Positions 32,189 to 43,182 of a stretch of DNA of 64,000 nt are shown one piece after another. The notes beneath the pieces are model-generated. The model had not been told where the DNA came from, did not search any database, and worked only from the letters and a program-made list of their open reading frames with translations. Source of the DNA: Ceratodon purpureus (taxonomy: Eukaryota > Streptophyta > Bryopsida > Pseudoditrichales > Ditrichaceae); the NCBI GenBank assembly GCA_014871385.1, contig CM026429.1:12871783-12935782 (forward strand), given 5' to 3'. The stretch's first letter is position 1. Each line of letters opens with the position of its first letter. The position numbers and the translations under genes are program-made.

Positions 32189-32371
32189 ATGCTGTACTTG
32201 CTATACGAGTCTGCCTCCGGGCATGCATTGTTCGAGACGACGGGGTTGGACGAAATCAAGCAGAATGCGGAGGCGATTCAGGAGTCCGTTACGGACTTGA
32301 CCCGGTTTGGGAAGGTTGTAAAGTTGTTGGCTTTCAGCCCGTTCACTTGAGCTATGGATGCTTTGGAGCAG
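32189..32371 (+). pseudogene. NOP56 N-terminal exon fragment (broken)
   Basis: After an acceptor-like GTGTGCAG the frame reads MLYLLYESASGHALFETTGLDEIKQN.. through LTRFGKVVKLLAFSPFT, the N-terminal domain of NOP56 (box C/D snoRNP core protein). A TGA at 32348-32350 interrupts it where a Ser is expected; the same frame then gives AMDALEQ, matching the family, so the lesion is a single nonsense change. The rest of NOP56 (coiled coil, Nop domain) is absent; a kinesin fragment follows 0.7 kb downstream. It is a truncated copy, not the functional gene. Confidence 0.8.
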
Positions 32372-32839
32372 TGACCGAGGGTTGGTTCCGTTTTCCTCTT
32401 GTCGCCGTCTTTGTAGTTGGTGTTGGACTTGCGCAGATGCTCATTTTGTGAAAAAGGGGGATTTTTGATGTCTGAGTGAAGTGGAGAGCTTGTTTGTGAG
32501 TAAAAGTCTGAACTTTTTGATCACATCCGCCTCTCGCCAATGTGATCTAAACTCGTAGTAGTACTAGTATGCGATGAAAGACGCTGATGCGAATGGATGG
32601 TTTTGCGAAACACACACGCCACTCCACTCCGTGTCTGTACTCGAGCTACGCGAGTACTGCCTTGCCCTTTACCCTAAGTTAGCCATAATTTAGTTTACAT
32701 TTCGAGGTTTATTGGCGAGTTGGAGTTAACTTTGGCACGAAGGTGGACTCGGTGTTGGGGTTGTGTCAGTTTACGTCATTTGAGGGTCGGTCTGACTCGT
32801 TCGGAGAGGCTGTTTGTCGCAGGTTGTGAGAGATGTGCA

Positions 32840-32890
32840 ATTTGTATGTGTGTGTATGTATATGTGTATGCGTGTGTGTGTGTGTGTTGG
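32840..32890. repeat. imperfect (TG)n tract
   Basis: Alternating TGTG/TATG run, simple sequence. Confidence 0.8.
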
Positions 32891-33059
32891 TTTGAGGTTG
32901 ATGTCCTTTTTATTCTCGTTTCGGGGTTGATTTTGGATTAGTGCAGTGGGTTGTCTGTTCCGGGGTTGTCAAGATGTGTCACTTTGGATGCTTTCTGGGA
33001 GTGGATTTGTACTGAGTTGTCTAATGAATGTTCGTCTGAACCTTGTTGAAATCGCAAGC

Positions 33060-33689
33060 AGTTGCATTCATACTTGGTGTCCAAGATGCAATATGTGATA
33101 GATTTGACGGGTTTAGAGCGACAAAAGTAAACTAGGTTTGCTGGTGAGCGGCTCAAAGAAGCTGGCAATATCAACAAGTCTCTCCCAACTCGGGTATGCC
33201 AACGCTCTGATCACTTGTTCGTTGCATATAATTCTCTTGAGCTTGAACGAGGCTGTGATTTGATGTTGAAATATCTCTCTTGACCTGGACTTGCAGGAAC
33301 GTGATTAATATTTTGGGAGAAGTTGCGCAATCTGACAAGCACCGCCACATACCTTATAGAGATTCTCGGCTGACCTTTCTGCTGCATGAGTCTCTGGGTG
33401 GGAATGCAAAGCTATCGATGATTGGTGCCGTGTCTCCTTCAAGCAAGTTCATTTTCTTAAACCATACATGCCACCCTTCTGTGGATCAAGCTTATTCATA
33501 TCGAATGATTATCACTACACGCTGGAACGTCTCTAATTTTCAATCCTGTTATGATTCAGCTGCAAGAGCGAGACGCTTAGTACACTAAGATTTGCTCAGA
33601 GAGCCAAGGCAATTTAGAACAAGGCATTGGTCAATGAGGAGAAAGCTAATGATGTGAACCTACTCTGTGAACAGATCCGTCAACTCAAG
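33060..33689 (+). pseudogene. KIN-12-type kinesin motor fragment (broken)
   Basis: Three exon-like blocks. Block 1 (about 33085-33193) reads VIDLTGLERQK, stop (TAA), then AGERLKEAGNINKSL, the switch II (DLAGSE) region with Ala/Ser changes. A missing TC dinucleotide near 33182 shifts the frame before the donor at 33194. Block 2 (33297 to about 33450) reads [42 protein letters not shown]. Block 3 (about 33553-33689) reads [13 protein letters not shown], stop (TAG for Gln), NKALVNEEKANDVNLLCEQIRQLK, then a donor GTACCT. The order and the [16 protein letters not shown] and LREQIRQLK signatures are those of plant KIN-12 (phragmoplast kinesins such as PAKRP/POK). Introns are retained, so it is a genomic fragment rather than a retrocopy. 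Not functional. Confidence 0.85.
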
Positions 33690-33973
33690 GTACCTTTTCC
33701 ATTTTCATGCTTAACAGATGTTTAATGCTGTAGTGATGCTTGTGCAATGACTGAACATTGCAAGCAGTTGCACCAGATTCAAAGCTAGAGAGTATTCAAA
33801 GTCTATATTCTGTAGGTCTTATTCTGAACTCTACTTGAATATGCATTTTTCCACTATCTAATTCTTATTCTGCAATTTGAATTCTCTGACACATGTGATA
33901 TGACTCTTTTGTAGACTACAACTGGAGCTTGAGTAGTCTTCTATCTCACTTGCACCACCACCCTAAAGGTAAG

Positions 33974-36534
33974 TTAGTCTTCTTTCTTCTCCATTTGCTT
34001 GATCCACCTCTTCACCATAGCATCAATTTTGATGTCCTCTTTCTTTTTCCTTTTTTCTTCCCTTGCTTTCCTCTTCTCCTCAAGTGTTGCATCCTTTGCA
34101 TTCTTAGCATCCTCTTTTTCTTTATTTTCATTCAAAAATCCTACACTTGTTATCAGCCTTCCATGACAATGAAGAGTGTTGGTTCTCTTCCTAGAAGTAG
34201 AAGCATGGAATTGAGGGATTGCCAAAATCTGTGATAATGTCTGACCTTTGCTCTTATGTGTGCTCTTTGATTTGTTTGTAGGAGCGGGGACATGAGGCTG
34301 ATGGGAGGAAGGAGCTCCTAGTTGCACACTAGGCTGCTCATGTGGGACACTAGGCTCTCTTGAGATGTGATTTTCTTCTTCCATGTACTAAGAATACCAT
34401 CCTTGGTAATGGACAGAAATATCCTTGGTAAGATCAATTGCTGCTACATCTCCTTGAGCTCCATCATTGTTATTGCTACACACAATAAGATGACAATAAA
34501 AATCAATTGCATGTCTCAATAATGCTTTTTACATCCCAAAATAAACATAGAGTGGATTTGGTGTCATTAGCTAACCTTGTGGTTTTATACACCTGACTTG
34601 GTGTAATTTTTTGAGTCTCTTCAGCCAATGATAAGTGTGACAATGATTGTGATATATCTTCACGATCCTCTTCAACTAGGACACTTGTTTTCAGCTTCGT
34701 TGCAAAGGACCCAAGCGGGGTGGCATCAACTTGAGGAAGCTAAGGAAAGAGGCTGGGTATAGGTGACAAAATGGGAGGGCTTCCAAGATGGGAGAAATAG
34801 TTAGGCATGGGTAATTGCAGATTTGGAGATGCTATTTCACCTTCTCCTTGAGGTAACTTATTCCTTACATAAGCCTGATCAGCACCTAGCTTCAAATCCA
34901 TTGTTGTTTTGTCAATTGGGTATAAACATGTTGTAGAGAAACCAGCCCTAATGCTTTCTGGTTTTAGTGCCTTAGCAAGTGCTCTTCATGCCATTTCAGC
35001 TAAGGTAGTCTTCATAGTTGAACCCTTTGCCCAATTGGGATCCTTTTTCATTTTCTCCATTTTCTCCATTTTCTCATGTGCTAAATTCAATTTGAAGGGA
35101 TGGAAGATGGCTACATCTAGAGGCTGTAATTCATGAGTTGAATGGGCAGGGAGGGTAAGAATCTCTAACCCAATCTCTAAACCATGGTCATACAGCCTCT
35201 TTTGTGACATGGCTGCAATGACCATCTAGGATCAGCAAATGTTTATTCTCCCTAGAGATTCCCTTTGGAACATTGTCCTTGAAATGCTGCAGCCATTCTA
35301 AGAATATCTTAGAAGTCATTTATCCATTTTCTTGCCAAGACATTGCTGCATTGGGCTCACAATTCTTTATATATGGTAGCAGCACCTATTTTCGGACACT
35401 TAAGGAATTCACTATACTTGTGGAGGTGGAATGAGTGGCTTCCTATTTTACAGTGATTAACAATAAGAAAAAACAAAGTTTCCCCATTTTTGGGATATTT
35501 ATAAGCACTTACAATAATAACTACAAATTTTGGAAGTGACCAACATAGGTTGACCTATAGCCGGACACCCTTTTGCATGTACGCATGGGATACATTATAG
35601 GTAATTATAGGGTCATCAAATCTCCACTGCAGCAAGAATCTGGGGTGTACGCCTTTAGGGGGGGCCGCCTTTAGGTGCTTACACCATAATCAAGGATGGG
35701 CCTTGTTTTCTTCTTGAAAATGTACAGGTCGGGGATGGAGGACCCTGCTGCATTAACACAAGTCATGATGCTCATCCACTCCCTATTATTTGCTATGGTA
35801 TGTCTGACTGACCTGCTGCCCTTTTTTGCCACCACTTTGATTGTTGAGTTCCCCCCTCCAGCACTCACTCCAGTCTCATCTGAGTTCCAGATGTGGCTAG
35901 GTAGAAATTCATGTGCTGAATACACCTATTCAAGTAGGTTGTAAAAGAAGGTGGCTGAATCTCTATTAAGTCCTAGTGCCCTCTTCATCTCTAGACCATC
36001 AGCACACCTCAAAATAATAGTAGGATGTCTCTTCATAAATCCATCCCACCATTTTTGCCCTGGAATTCCATCTTTAAATGGATGATGCCTTGGTGCATTC
36101 CTTAGAATAGTTTGAATGGTGCATTTGAGCATATTCAATGTCACACACAAGGCCACCTTTTGCATAGAGAAGCACCATTCCACTAGTGCCAGCTCTTCTA
36201 CTTCACTTAAGTATGTTTGGTGTCCAATCTTCTTTGTAGATGTCTTGCCATTCTTCCAATCTTGTATGGTTGATGGGGGGATGCCATACAACTCTCCAGC
36301 TTGTCTAATTGAGAGCCTTTTAGAGTTAACTGCATCTAAGGCAAACCTCATAGACTCCTCTGACCATGTGCCTCTTGTGCCATATGTTCTCTTTCTTGTA
36401 GGTTTGCATGAAGGAAGATTCTGTCTAGGATTTGGTGGACCTAAGTTACCTTGAGGGCCACTTCTAATCTTCTTTGGGACTTGTGCATTCGTCCTCAGCT
36501 GCTCCCAGGGGTGTAGAATGGGATGCCTAGCCAT
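33974..36534 (-). pseudogene. pogo/Tigger-type (jerky-like) transposase, decayed
   Basis: Read on the minus strand: an N-terminal Psq-type helix-turn-helix (SIRQAGELYGIPPSTIQDWKNG, about 36330-36260), a CENP-B-type HTH (GQKWWDGFMKRHP, about 36065-36025), a TAG at 35928-35926, then IWNSDETGV (first catalytic Asp, about 35885) and NREWMSIMTCVNAAG. A 299-bp insertion at 35381-35679 interrupts it. It resumes with NCEPNAAMSWQENG, stop, SKIFLEWLQHF, HLLILDGHCSHVT (second Asp, about 35230), a frameshift, GLEILTLPAHSTHELQPLDV (third acidic site, about 35160-35105), and ends with a Lys/Glu-rich tail (34080-33974). This is a Tc1/mariner-superfamily DDE transposase of the pogo clade. Several stops and shifts: dead copy. 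Confidence 0.85.
35381..35679. mobile_element. 299-bp MITE-like insertion in the Tigger transposase
   Basis: It begins AGCACCTA and ends TAGGTGCT (8-bp perfect terminal inverted repeat). Conserved transposase sequence stops on one side (RPILDYG) and resumes on the other (NCEPNAAM), so it is an insertion relative to the family. The flanks suggest a TA-containing target, not resolved further. Confidence 0.6.
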
Positions 36535-36539
36535 CTAGC

Positions 36540-38500
36540 AGTAGATAAATTTCATTAATACAAGTTGAAGGGATACAGTGTGAATATCTTAGGGTTTTAG
36601 CAGTAGAATGAAAGAATGTGTGTAAATAATGGCAATGTGAAGATTAGTATCATAACTTGCAAATGGAGCATTGATGATAATGCCGTAAAGCCTATGAAAT
36701 CCCAAATCCTACTCCACAGCTTACGGTCTGCAAAGACGCTACCCCTCGCAACTGTTCGAAGTTTATAAGAAGGCGCAGTCTCCTACTTGAAGAAGGTACC
36801 TCACTGTGAACTTCATCCGTTCAAAATGTTTCATCCAGCCGATTGAGCATTTGTCATTCATCCAGCACGATGACACTTAATGGATGTAATTTAGTTGATG
36901 CAAATACTCATCCAAATTCAAAACTATTGCCCAAACTATCGAACGTGTTCCCGAAGTTACCATCGTGGGAGCGTGCTGTCCGGTTGTTGTGCGGTCCGTA
37001 GGATCTGTTCGGTGAATAGCATGTATACCTTAGACAAATATCGCTCAAAAAAATTGCTCATAATTTTTTCCATCCTTCAAATTTTTTGTTTTTATTTTTA
37101 TTTTTATTTTTAAAAGATTATTTACAAACGAAGCTACTACCAATGTATTGTACTACCTTTTAAACAAGAGATTCATGTACTTTATTCTTCACGTATAATT
37201 CCAAACGAAAGGAGTGTAATTTGTTATAAAAAATGATAGCAACTAAAACATTGAAGACTTGAAAAAATTAAAAGATGTGTAAAAGCCCTAATTCTGGTTT
37301 ATAAATTTGGATATCAAAGTTTTCAACTAAGTTTTAAAAATGGAAACTTCCATGATCTTCTTAAATTATTATTTTTCTTGAATTTGAGAATACAATGTTC
37401 ATTTTTCCAATTTTCCATTTTTCCATTTTTCCATTTTCATCCATGGCAAAATTGTTGGTTCCAATTAAACTTTTTTCTTAAAGTAAATACAAAACTAGAT
37501 ATTGAAGATATTACAATGGAAATCTTTTATTTTGGAACTTTTCTATATTTTATTTCTCAGATTGAATCTCAGCCACTTTTCGTAAAAATATAGACAACAT
37601 ATGTGATTTAAATAGACTTTAGACTAGATTAAAGAAAACACTAAGTGGCAGCATATAATAATGATTATATCTATATGTATAATTATAGAGGTTTGATTGC
37701 TATGTAGTAAACTGGGGTTTATTGATTGGAGCCAATGTCCATCATAAAATTGGTTTAGATTCAAAAGTTTACTGATTTGTTTTAACACTTTGATGAAATT
37801 TATGACTTGAAATCTGAAGTGTCTGAAGTAGAAATTAAATTGGACTCCAAAACAAATAATAATTTTCTATAAACATATTTAAAACTATTCAATGGTATAT
37901 ATAACAAACATTATTATTTTCTTTTAATATGCAAAATGATTCCTTTTAGTAAACTTATCGTGTTCATTTAATTTCCTATATGTATATAGGAACACTAATA
38001 CTTTTGTTTAAACGAGCTTTTAGGGTCAAGGATAATTCTAATTTCTAATTTATTCTATTCATAAAGTTTTGTCAAATACAATGAGAGAGGAAATTCAATA
38101 ATGATCTAAATTAGTATTTTAAACAATCATGCTATAATGATGAATTTGTATAAGTGTTCTAGATTGAGGTCTTCAATGTTTGTCAAATGAGAATAGACCC
38201 TTCAAAATGTACCTCTTTCAAAACATCTTTTCAGCACAATATCTCAATGTGAAAACAAAGACGTCACTTAAAGTCTTCACTGTCATATACTTGTGAAGCA
38301 TTGGTCATACACTATTAATAAGTCAAATTTTATTTGACAGTGTAATCAAGTGGGAAAGCTGAGGTGGTCTTGTCGAAGACGTGACATGATTTTGTAGGAG
38401 AGACTATGTGAGCATATAGAAGAGGTTGGAGGTACTGAAAGAAGTAGAATTACATGATTGGATTCTTTGTTCTTCACATCGTACTAAAACATGTATCATA
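36540..38500. other. AT-rich region, no gene seen
   Basis: No ORF of note. 37395-37435 has a (CCATTTTT)-like tandem repeat. Nothing else recognised. Confidence 0.4.
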
Positions 38501-38507
38501 TAATTAA

Positions 38508-39311
38508 CCCCTAAAGCATCAATTCAACATAAACGGATTGATTCAGGGTTTAGTCAAGCTCTCCGTAAGTCAATTTTTATTGGATGAAGCTGTAAATATG
38601 AACAATGATCATATTATTTTCATAAATTCTTCATACTTTAGGAAATGTTTGCAGTCAAAGTTTGAAAACACTATTAAGGCATAGTAAAATCTGTCCAAGA
38701 CTGCAGTATGTGCTCAAAATCTACCGAAAATCAATTAAATCACAGAACCTTCAAAAATTCACCAAAAATTGAGATTTTACTTTTTTTCAAGTTTTGTTTT
38801 TTGTGCATGTGAATACAGTTTTAAGGCATGATTTCACCGCTCGGATTTTCAATCCAATATTTCTCCATTTGCTTTTTTTACTATGAAAGACCGTCCTTTG
38901 TGTTTGAATTTCAGCATACCTCTATATGAAAAATCAAGCATTTCGTTAGGTTTTATAGGTCATGTGAGGGTAAAACGTGCATAGACATATTCCTAATCCA
39001 CTTAGGAATAAGAATTTGAAGAGCCTCACATCAAATATGCTTTTGAAATTGATTTTTTTGGCTCACAAAACACTTCAAACCCATTTTGCAACAAGAGAAA
39101 TAAACTTTTTTTTCTTTTCTAACTTTAAACATTATGATTTCACAAACGGTAAGGAGGTTGAATTTAAAATTTAGGGTGCATATACATGCACAAGTTATTT
39201 CCCACGGTTATTTCCCCTTAAAATACATCAAGACTTGAAAACTTATACCTTGTATTGAAAAAGGCGAATTTTGAAGGTTTTTGGTAGTCTTGAGGCCTTT
39301 CAACTTTAGGG
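38508..39311 (+). mobile_element. TTAA-flanked non-autonomous element, copy 3
   Basis: TTAA at 38504-38507 and 39312-39315; ends CCCCTAAAG and CTTTAGGG (one G shorter). 804 bp. Same orientation as copy 1 with recognisable shared blocks: TTCACCAAAAATTGAGATTTTA, CACCGCTCGGATTTTCAATCCAATAT, CCGTCCTTTGTGTTTGAATTTCAGCATACC, CTTTAAACATTATGATTTCACAAACGGT. More diverged than copies 1 and 2 are from each other. No transposase. Confidence 0.75.
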
Positions 39312-39466
39312 TTAATACGTAAATCTCATACAAGTTTTGTATTTCATTCATGTATTCTCGGATTTTCATCTTGGATATAATCCATATTCTTGTATTCAGT
39401 AGTCATTTGCCAGCATGAGGTACAATTCTAATGATCTCCACATTTAAGTTTTACCCTTTGTGTTAA

Positions 39467-40386
39467 TCCCTAAAGTTCCTTGACTATGTTTCACCAAAAA
39501 ACGCTCCAAAACTGCCATTTCCAATATAAAAAGCTTCAATGACTAAAAAATCATTATTTTCTAATTCGAACAATAAGATCTTCAACAAGATTATTTTAGT
39601 AAACAGCTCAAAAAATTTCAGTATAATCGACCGTAGAGATTAGAAGATTATAGCAATTGAAATTTTAAACAAACTTTTTTGACAAGAGTTTTGACTAGGT
39701 TGACACACTCTAACTTTTTTTTTCTTAGGTTTTTTGCATTATGGATTTTGGCAGTTTTTGGTGCATGTCAAAGAAGACTAAATTAGGGAATTTCATTAAA
39801 AAAATTACACCAAAAAGTCAAGTGTAGCATGTTGAAAACAATATTTTTATTAAGTTGAATACATAGGAGTGTTATATCTTATTTCTTTCCTAGAAATTCC
39901 ATTATTCAATAAAATCCCAATCTAAAAAGTCAAAGTAAAGATTGATGTCCATATTTTCATTGAAAAGAAGAAAAAACCTAAAATAATACTTTTTCTAACT
40001 TTTATGAAGGAAAGAAGATGTTTTTTTAGTACACTGCCCGAAACGGTGAGAAAATTTTGATATTTTGTGGAGTGGACATTATGCACTCAAAGTCGTATTT
40101 TTTTGGAAACCTCAAAGATGACATCATGAAGTATTTATAGAAATATGTTTAGAAGTAATTGATATATTTAGCATGGCTGCCCGAATTGCACATTTAATAG
40201 CTTTTTCCTCTTCGGGTACCATAACTACTTTTATAAATGTCCAATTGAAAAAAAGTTAGATTCCCTCAAAGTTTTTGTTATTGCCTACATTCACAAAAAG
40301 TTTCAAAAAATCTCAACTTTAATTGAAGTCACAGGTACATGCCCGAATTTAAAAAAACCCATTCTAGGACAATGGTCCTTTAGGGG
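39467..40386 (+). mobile_element. TTAA-flanked non-autonomous element, copy 4
   Basis: TTAA at 39463-39466 and 40387-40390; ends TCCCTAAAG and CTTTAGGGG. 920 bp. It shares the AGGACAATGG..CCTTTAGGGG end with copy 2 and the CCAAAACTGCC and CATTATGGATTTTGG blocks with other copies; its left half is also present as the fragment at 26930-27285. No transposase ORF. Confidence 0.8.
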
Positions 40387-40390
40387 TTAA

Positions 40391-41021
40391 GAAAGGTAAT
40401 TAACCTCACAAAAGGTTACAACAAAAAATCTCCACATCTTTCTAATGGTTTCAAATACCTTGTCTAGAAATTTACCAACCCCTCTCCTTTCTTCTTTCCT
40501 TGCAAGTCTCAGCATCCAAACAACATAACCCAATCTGACTCACCAGAAAGAGTGAGCACCCAGTGGCCATCAGTGGATCACCACCGGATATCCACTGGGT
40601 TAAGCAACTTAATAATTTACTGGTTTTACTCTGGGTGGTTCCTTTGACCTCCCAGCTTCAGAATGAGCCATTCATTCCCATTACTGAGAGCAATAAGTTT
40701 CTGGTGACCTTGAAAGCCAACGTTCATGGCCCACTTGATAGAATAATAGCTGCTTTCCATACTAATTTATGGTGTTGAATTCCCGGTGATGATCCGTCAC
40801 AGTGATCCACTTCACTACACCCAATGCTATTAAACCAAAATGACAAATCACGCTCTACAAAAACCAAAAAAATGTACAATCCCCAAAAAGGAAAAAGAAA
40901 AAAAAGAAAAAAAAGAATATTGGATCCCATAGAAAACCCACAAATCAGAAAAAAAAGCGACAAAGCAGGTAGGATGGATGAGGAGACGGTCAGCAAGTAA
41001 GTTAGGATCAAGTTGTAAAAT
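40391..41021. other. spacer, no gene seen
   Basis: Short ORFs without motifs; an A-rich stretch at 40855-40920. Confidence 0.4.
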
Positions 41022-41226
41022 CGCCACTGTTCTAAAATGGCTCTTCTGAACAACTTTAGCTCGTTTCAGGGCTAAAATGTAGGTGGGTTGTACATTGCTC
41101 ATTATTTTAGGTCACAATGAATAAGGATTAAACTAGACGCCTACATTTACGCCCTGAAATGAATTAAAAACAAAACAGTACATTTGAACCATTTTGGAAC
41201 ATTTGAACCATTTTAGAGCAGTGGCG
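41022..41226. mobile_element. foldback MITE, about 205 bp
   Basis: Ends are CGCCACTGTTCTAAAATGG and CCATTTTAGAGCAGTGGCG (19 bp inverted, one mismatch). Inside, TTTCAGGGCTAAAATGTAGG and CCTACATTTACGCCCTGAAA are a second inverted pair. It would fold into a long hairpin. No coding capacity. Confidence 0.75.
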
Positions 41227-41229
41227 TAT

Positions 41230-42590
41230 TTGGGTGCCCCTACCTTAGTGGCCAACCAAACTTTATGGTTTGAAGGACAAAGCCACGCTGGACAGGACAC
41301 TCCCAATCATTCTGACATGGCAGTCCATGGACACCACTTCCTGCACCTGGATGACCAGCATGTGCGTTGCAAATGGATGGATGAATCACGGTCACCAACC
41401 TGCATGTGACCATTGCCCAAAAGCGTGTTCCCCTGCATTTAACGAACTAACACAGAACTTCACGGTACAAGTTGGATGACGAATCGGACAACACCGAATC
41501 GGATGACGTGGCTAAAAGTGGAAATCACCTACGAATTGATCGCCGGCGCAATCAGACAACTTAGCTAAGGCTGATTAACCAATCCTGATTTATATATGTG
41601 ACGTGTTAGGCAAGCAGCCCAAAGCTTGGATGAACTTGGCCATAAGTTGGGGTCACTGGGACATGAAAGAAAGTTGGAACGATTGGGGTGGAGTTGGAGT
41701 TATTGGAAGTTCATTGTGTGTACTGGATTGGGTCGACACTCTCACTTCCACTAAAGATTTGAGTGTGGTATACTCCAGTGTGTGGGATGCTGGCTTGAGA
41801 TGACATCTAGCATGGGGAAGGATTGAGTACACGTAATTAAATCAAAAATCAATAGTACTCCAAGAGAATCCCCAGTGACAGAGTTTACCCTCTTGGTTGT
41901 AATTGTGTTCCACTGTTCGGGAAGTTTCTAATACAATCCAGCTATTATCCCCTTTTCCATAAAAGCATTCGGTAATTTTGTATGATACCTACATGATACC
42001 TAGGTGATACCCATGTGATACTTAGGTAATATTTAAAATACGAGTCGGAAAAAATCCTAACTCTATCAAATTGAATCGGTAATTTGACAACTTCATTCGG
42101 CTGATTTACAACTGACTGCCGGATCTCCCCGATCATTGTTGTGTTCCAGTTTAAATCACTTAATTCCTGTACAATGGACAAAGAAGTCCTGTTTACGATA
42201 CACCATTATGGCAAACATAATAATAGGATGGTAGAGACGAGAAAATTCTTTGAATATGAACAGAACAGACAATGGCCCAGGGAGCAGTGCCACATTAATA
42301 TAGAGTACCTGTTACTGGTGATGAAACTGATTATAATATACTGTAGAGCAGAATTACAATATTACGTGATGATCTTCCAATTAAGTCTGTCCCAAAATAG
42401 GGGGAAAGAAAATGAAAAAGAAACTAGGAGTAGAAAGAAAAATTCCAAAGCAGCCAGATGGATAAAACTCAGAAAGGATCCAAGAGAGAAAAACAAACTT
42501 GGAAAGCCGAAAGCTTGACACAGAAAGCCTAAAAAGGAAGACCTGGAACAGACCTTCAATTAAAGAGAAAGACTTAGAAAGAGGACAGAG
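41230..42590. other. spacer with an 11-bp tandem repeat at 41977-42024
   Basis: No recognisable gene; a few 65-125 codon ORFs lack motifs. At 41977-42024 the unit TGATACCTAGG/TGATACCTACA recurs about four times. Confidence 0.45.
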
Positions 42591-42592
42591 GG

Positions 42593-43182
42593 CAGACGTG
42601 GTAGCGTTGGAGGCGCATTAAGTTAAGTTAACGTAAATTAATACGATGCGATGGCGATGGCGATGGTGCTCATGGGCCAATGACGCCGGGATGTCATGCC
42701 GCAATTTGCAAGGGGCCTAACATAGCATCACCACCATCGCCACCATCCCCACTACCGATGATGTCTGGCTTCCGCCACCTTCAAGCCCCAGTGCAGCATG
42801 CATGAATGACACAAAGTAAGCCGGAGCCGCGGAGGGGCCGGACTCCACAGTTGCACGAGTAGAAGGCAGGAAGGAAAGAGCGCAGTGAAGCAGGTGCGTG
42901 GAGTTACAGTGCGGTAGTATTGTATTGTGGTGCGTGGTGGTGCCATCGCAGACCCCACATGACACCATCAACGCGGCGGTGACCCCACACGCAGTGCAGG
43001 GCAGTGCAGTGCAGTGCCCACTCTGGCGAAGCCCCAACCGACGACGGACGAGGCGTCAGCGACCAACCGCGACCAGATCGAAGACTAGCTTGGCTTGGCT
43101 TGGCTTTGGGGCGTGGCCCTTGCTCTTGGGCTTTTGCAGCCAGGCCGCCTTTCTCAAGACTCCAGCTTTGGACGCAGCTGGT
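42593..43182 (+). repeat. plus-strand copy of the segment at 6771-7350; probable promoter/leader of the RING-H2 gene
   Basis: GC-rich segment in inverted, near-identical match with 6771-7350. It ends at GCAGCTG|GTGCGG, a donor-like site, where the two copies diverge. It lies about 2.7 kb upstream of the RING-H2 start codon on the same strand; a non-coding first exon ending here and an acceptor such as TTGCTGGCAG at 45707 would give a 5' UTR intron. Sequence match is observed; the role is inference. Confidence 0.6.
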
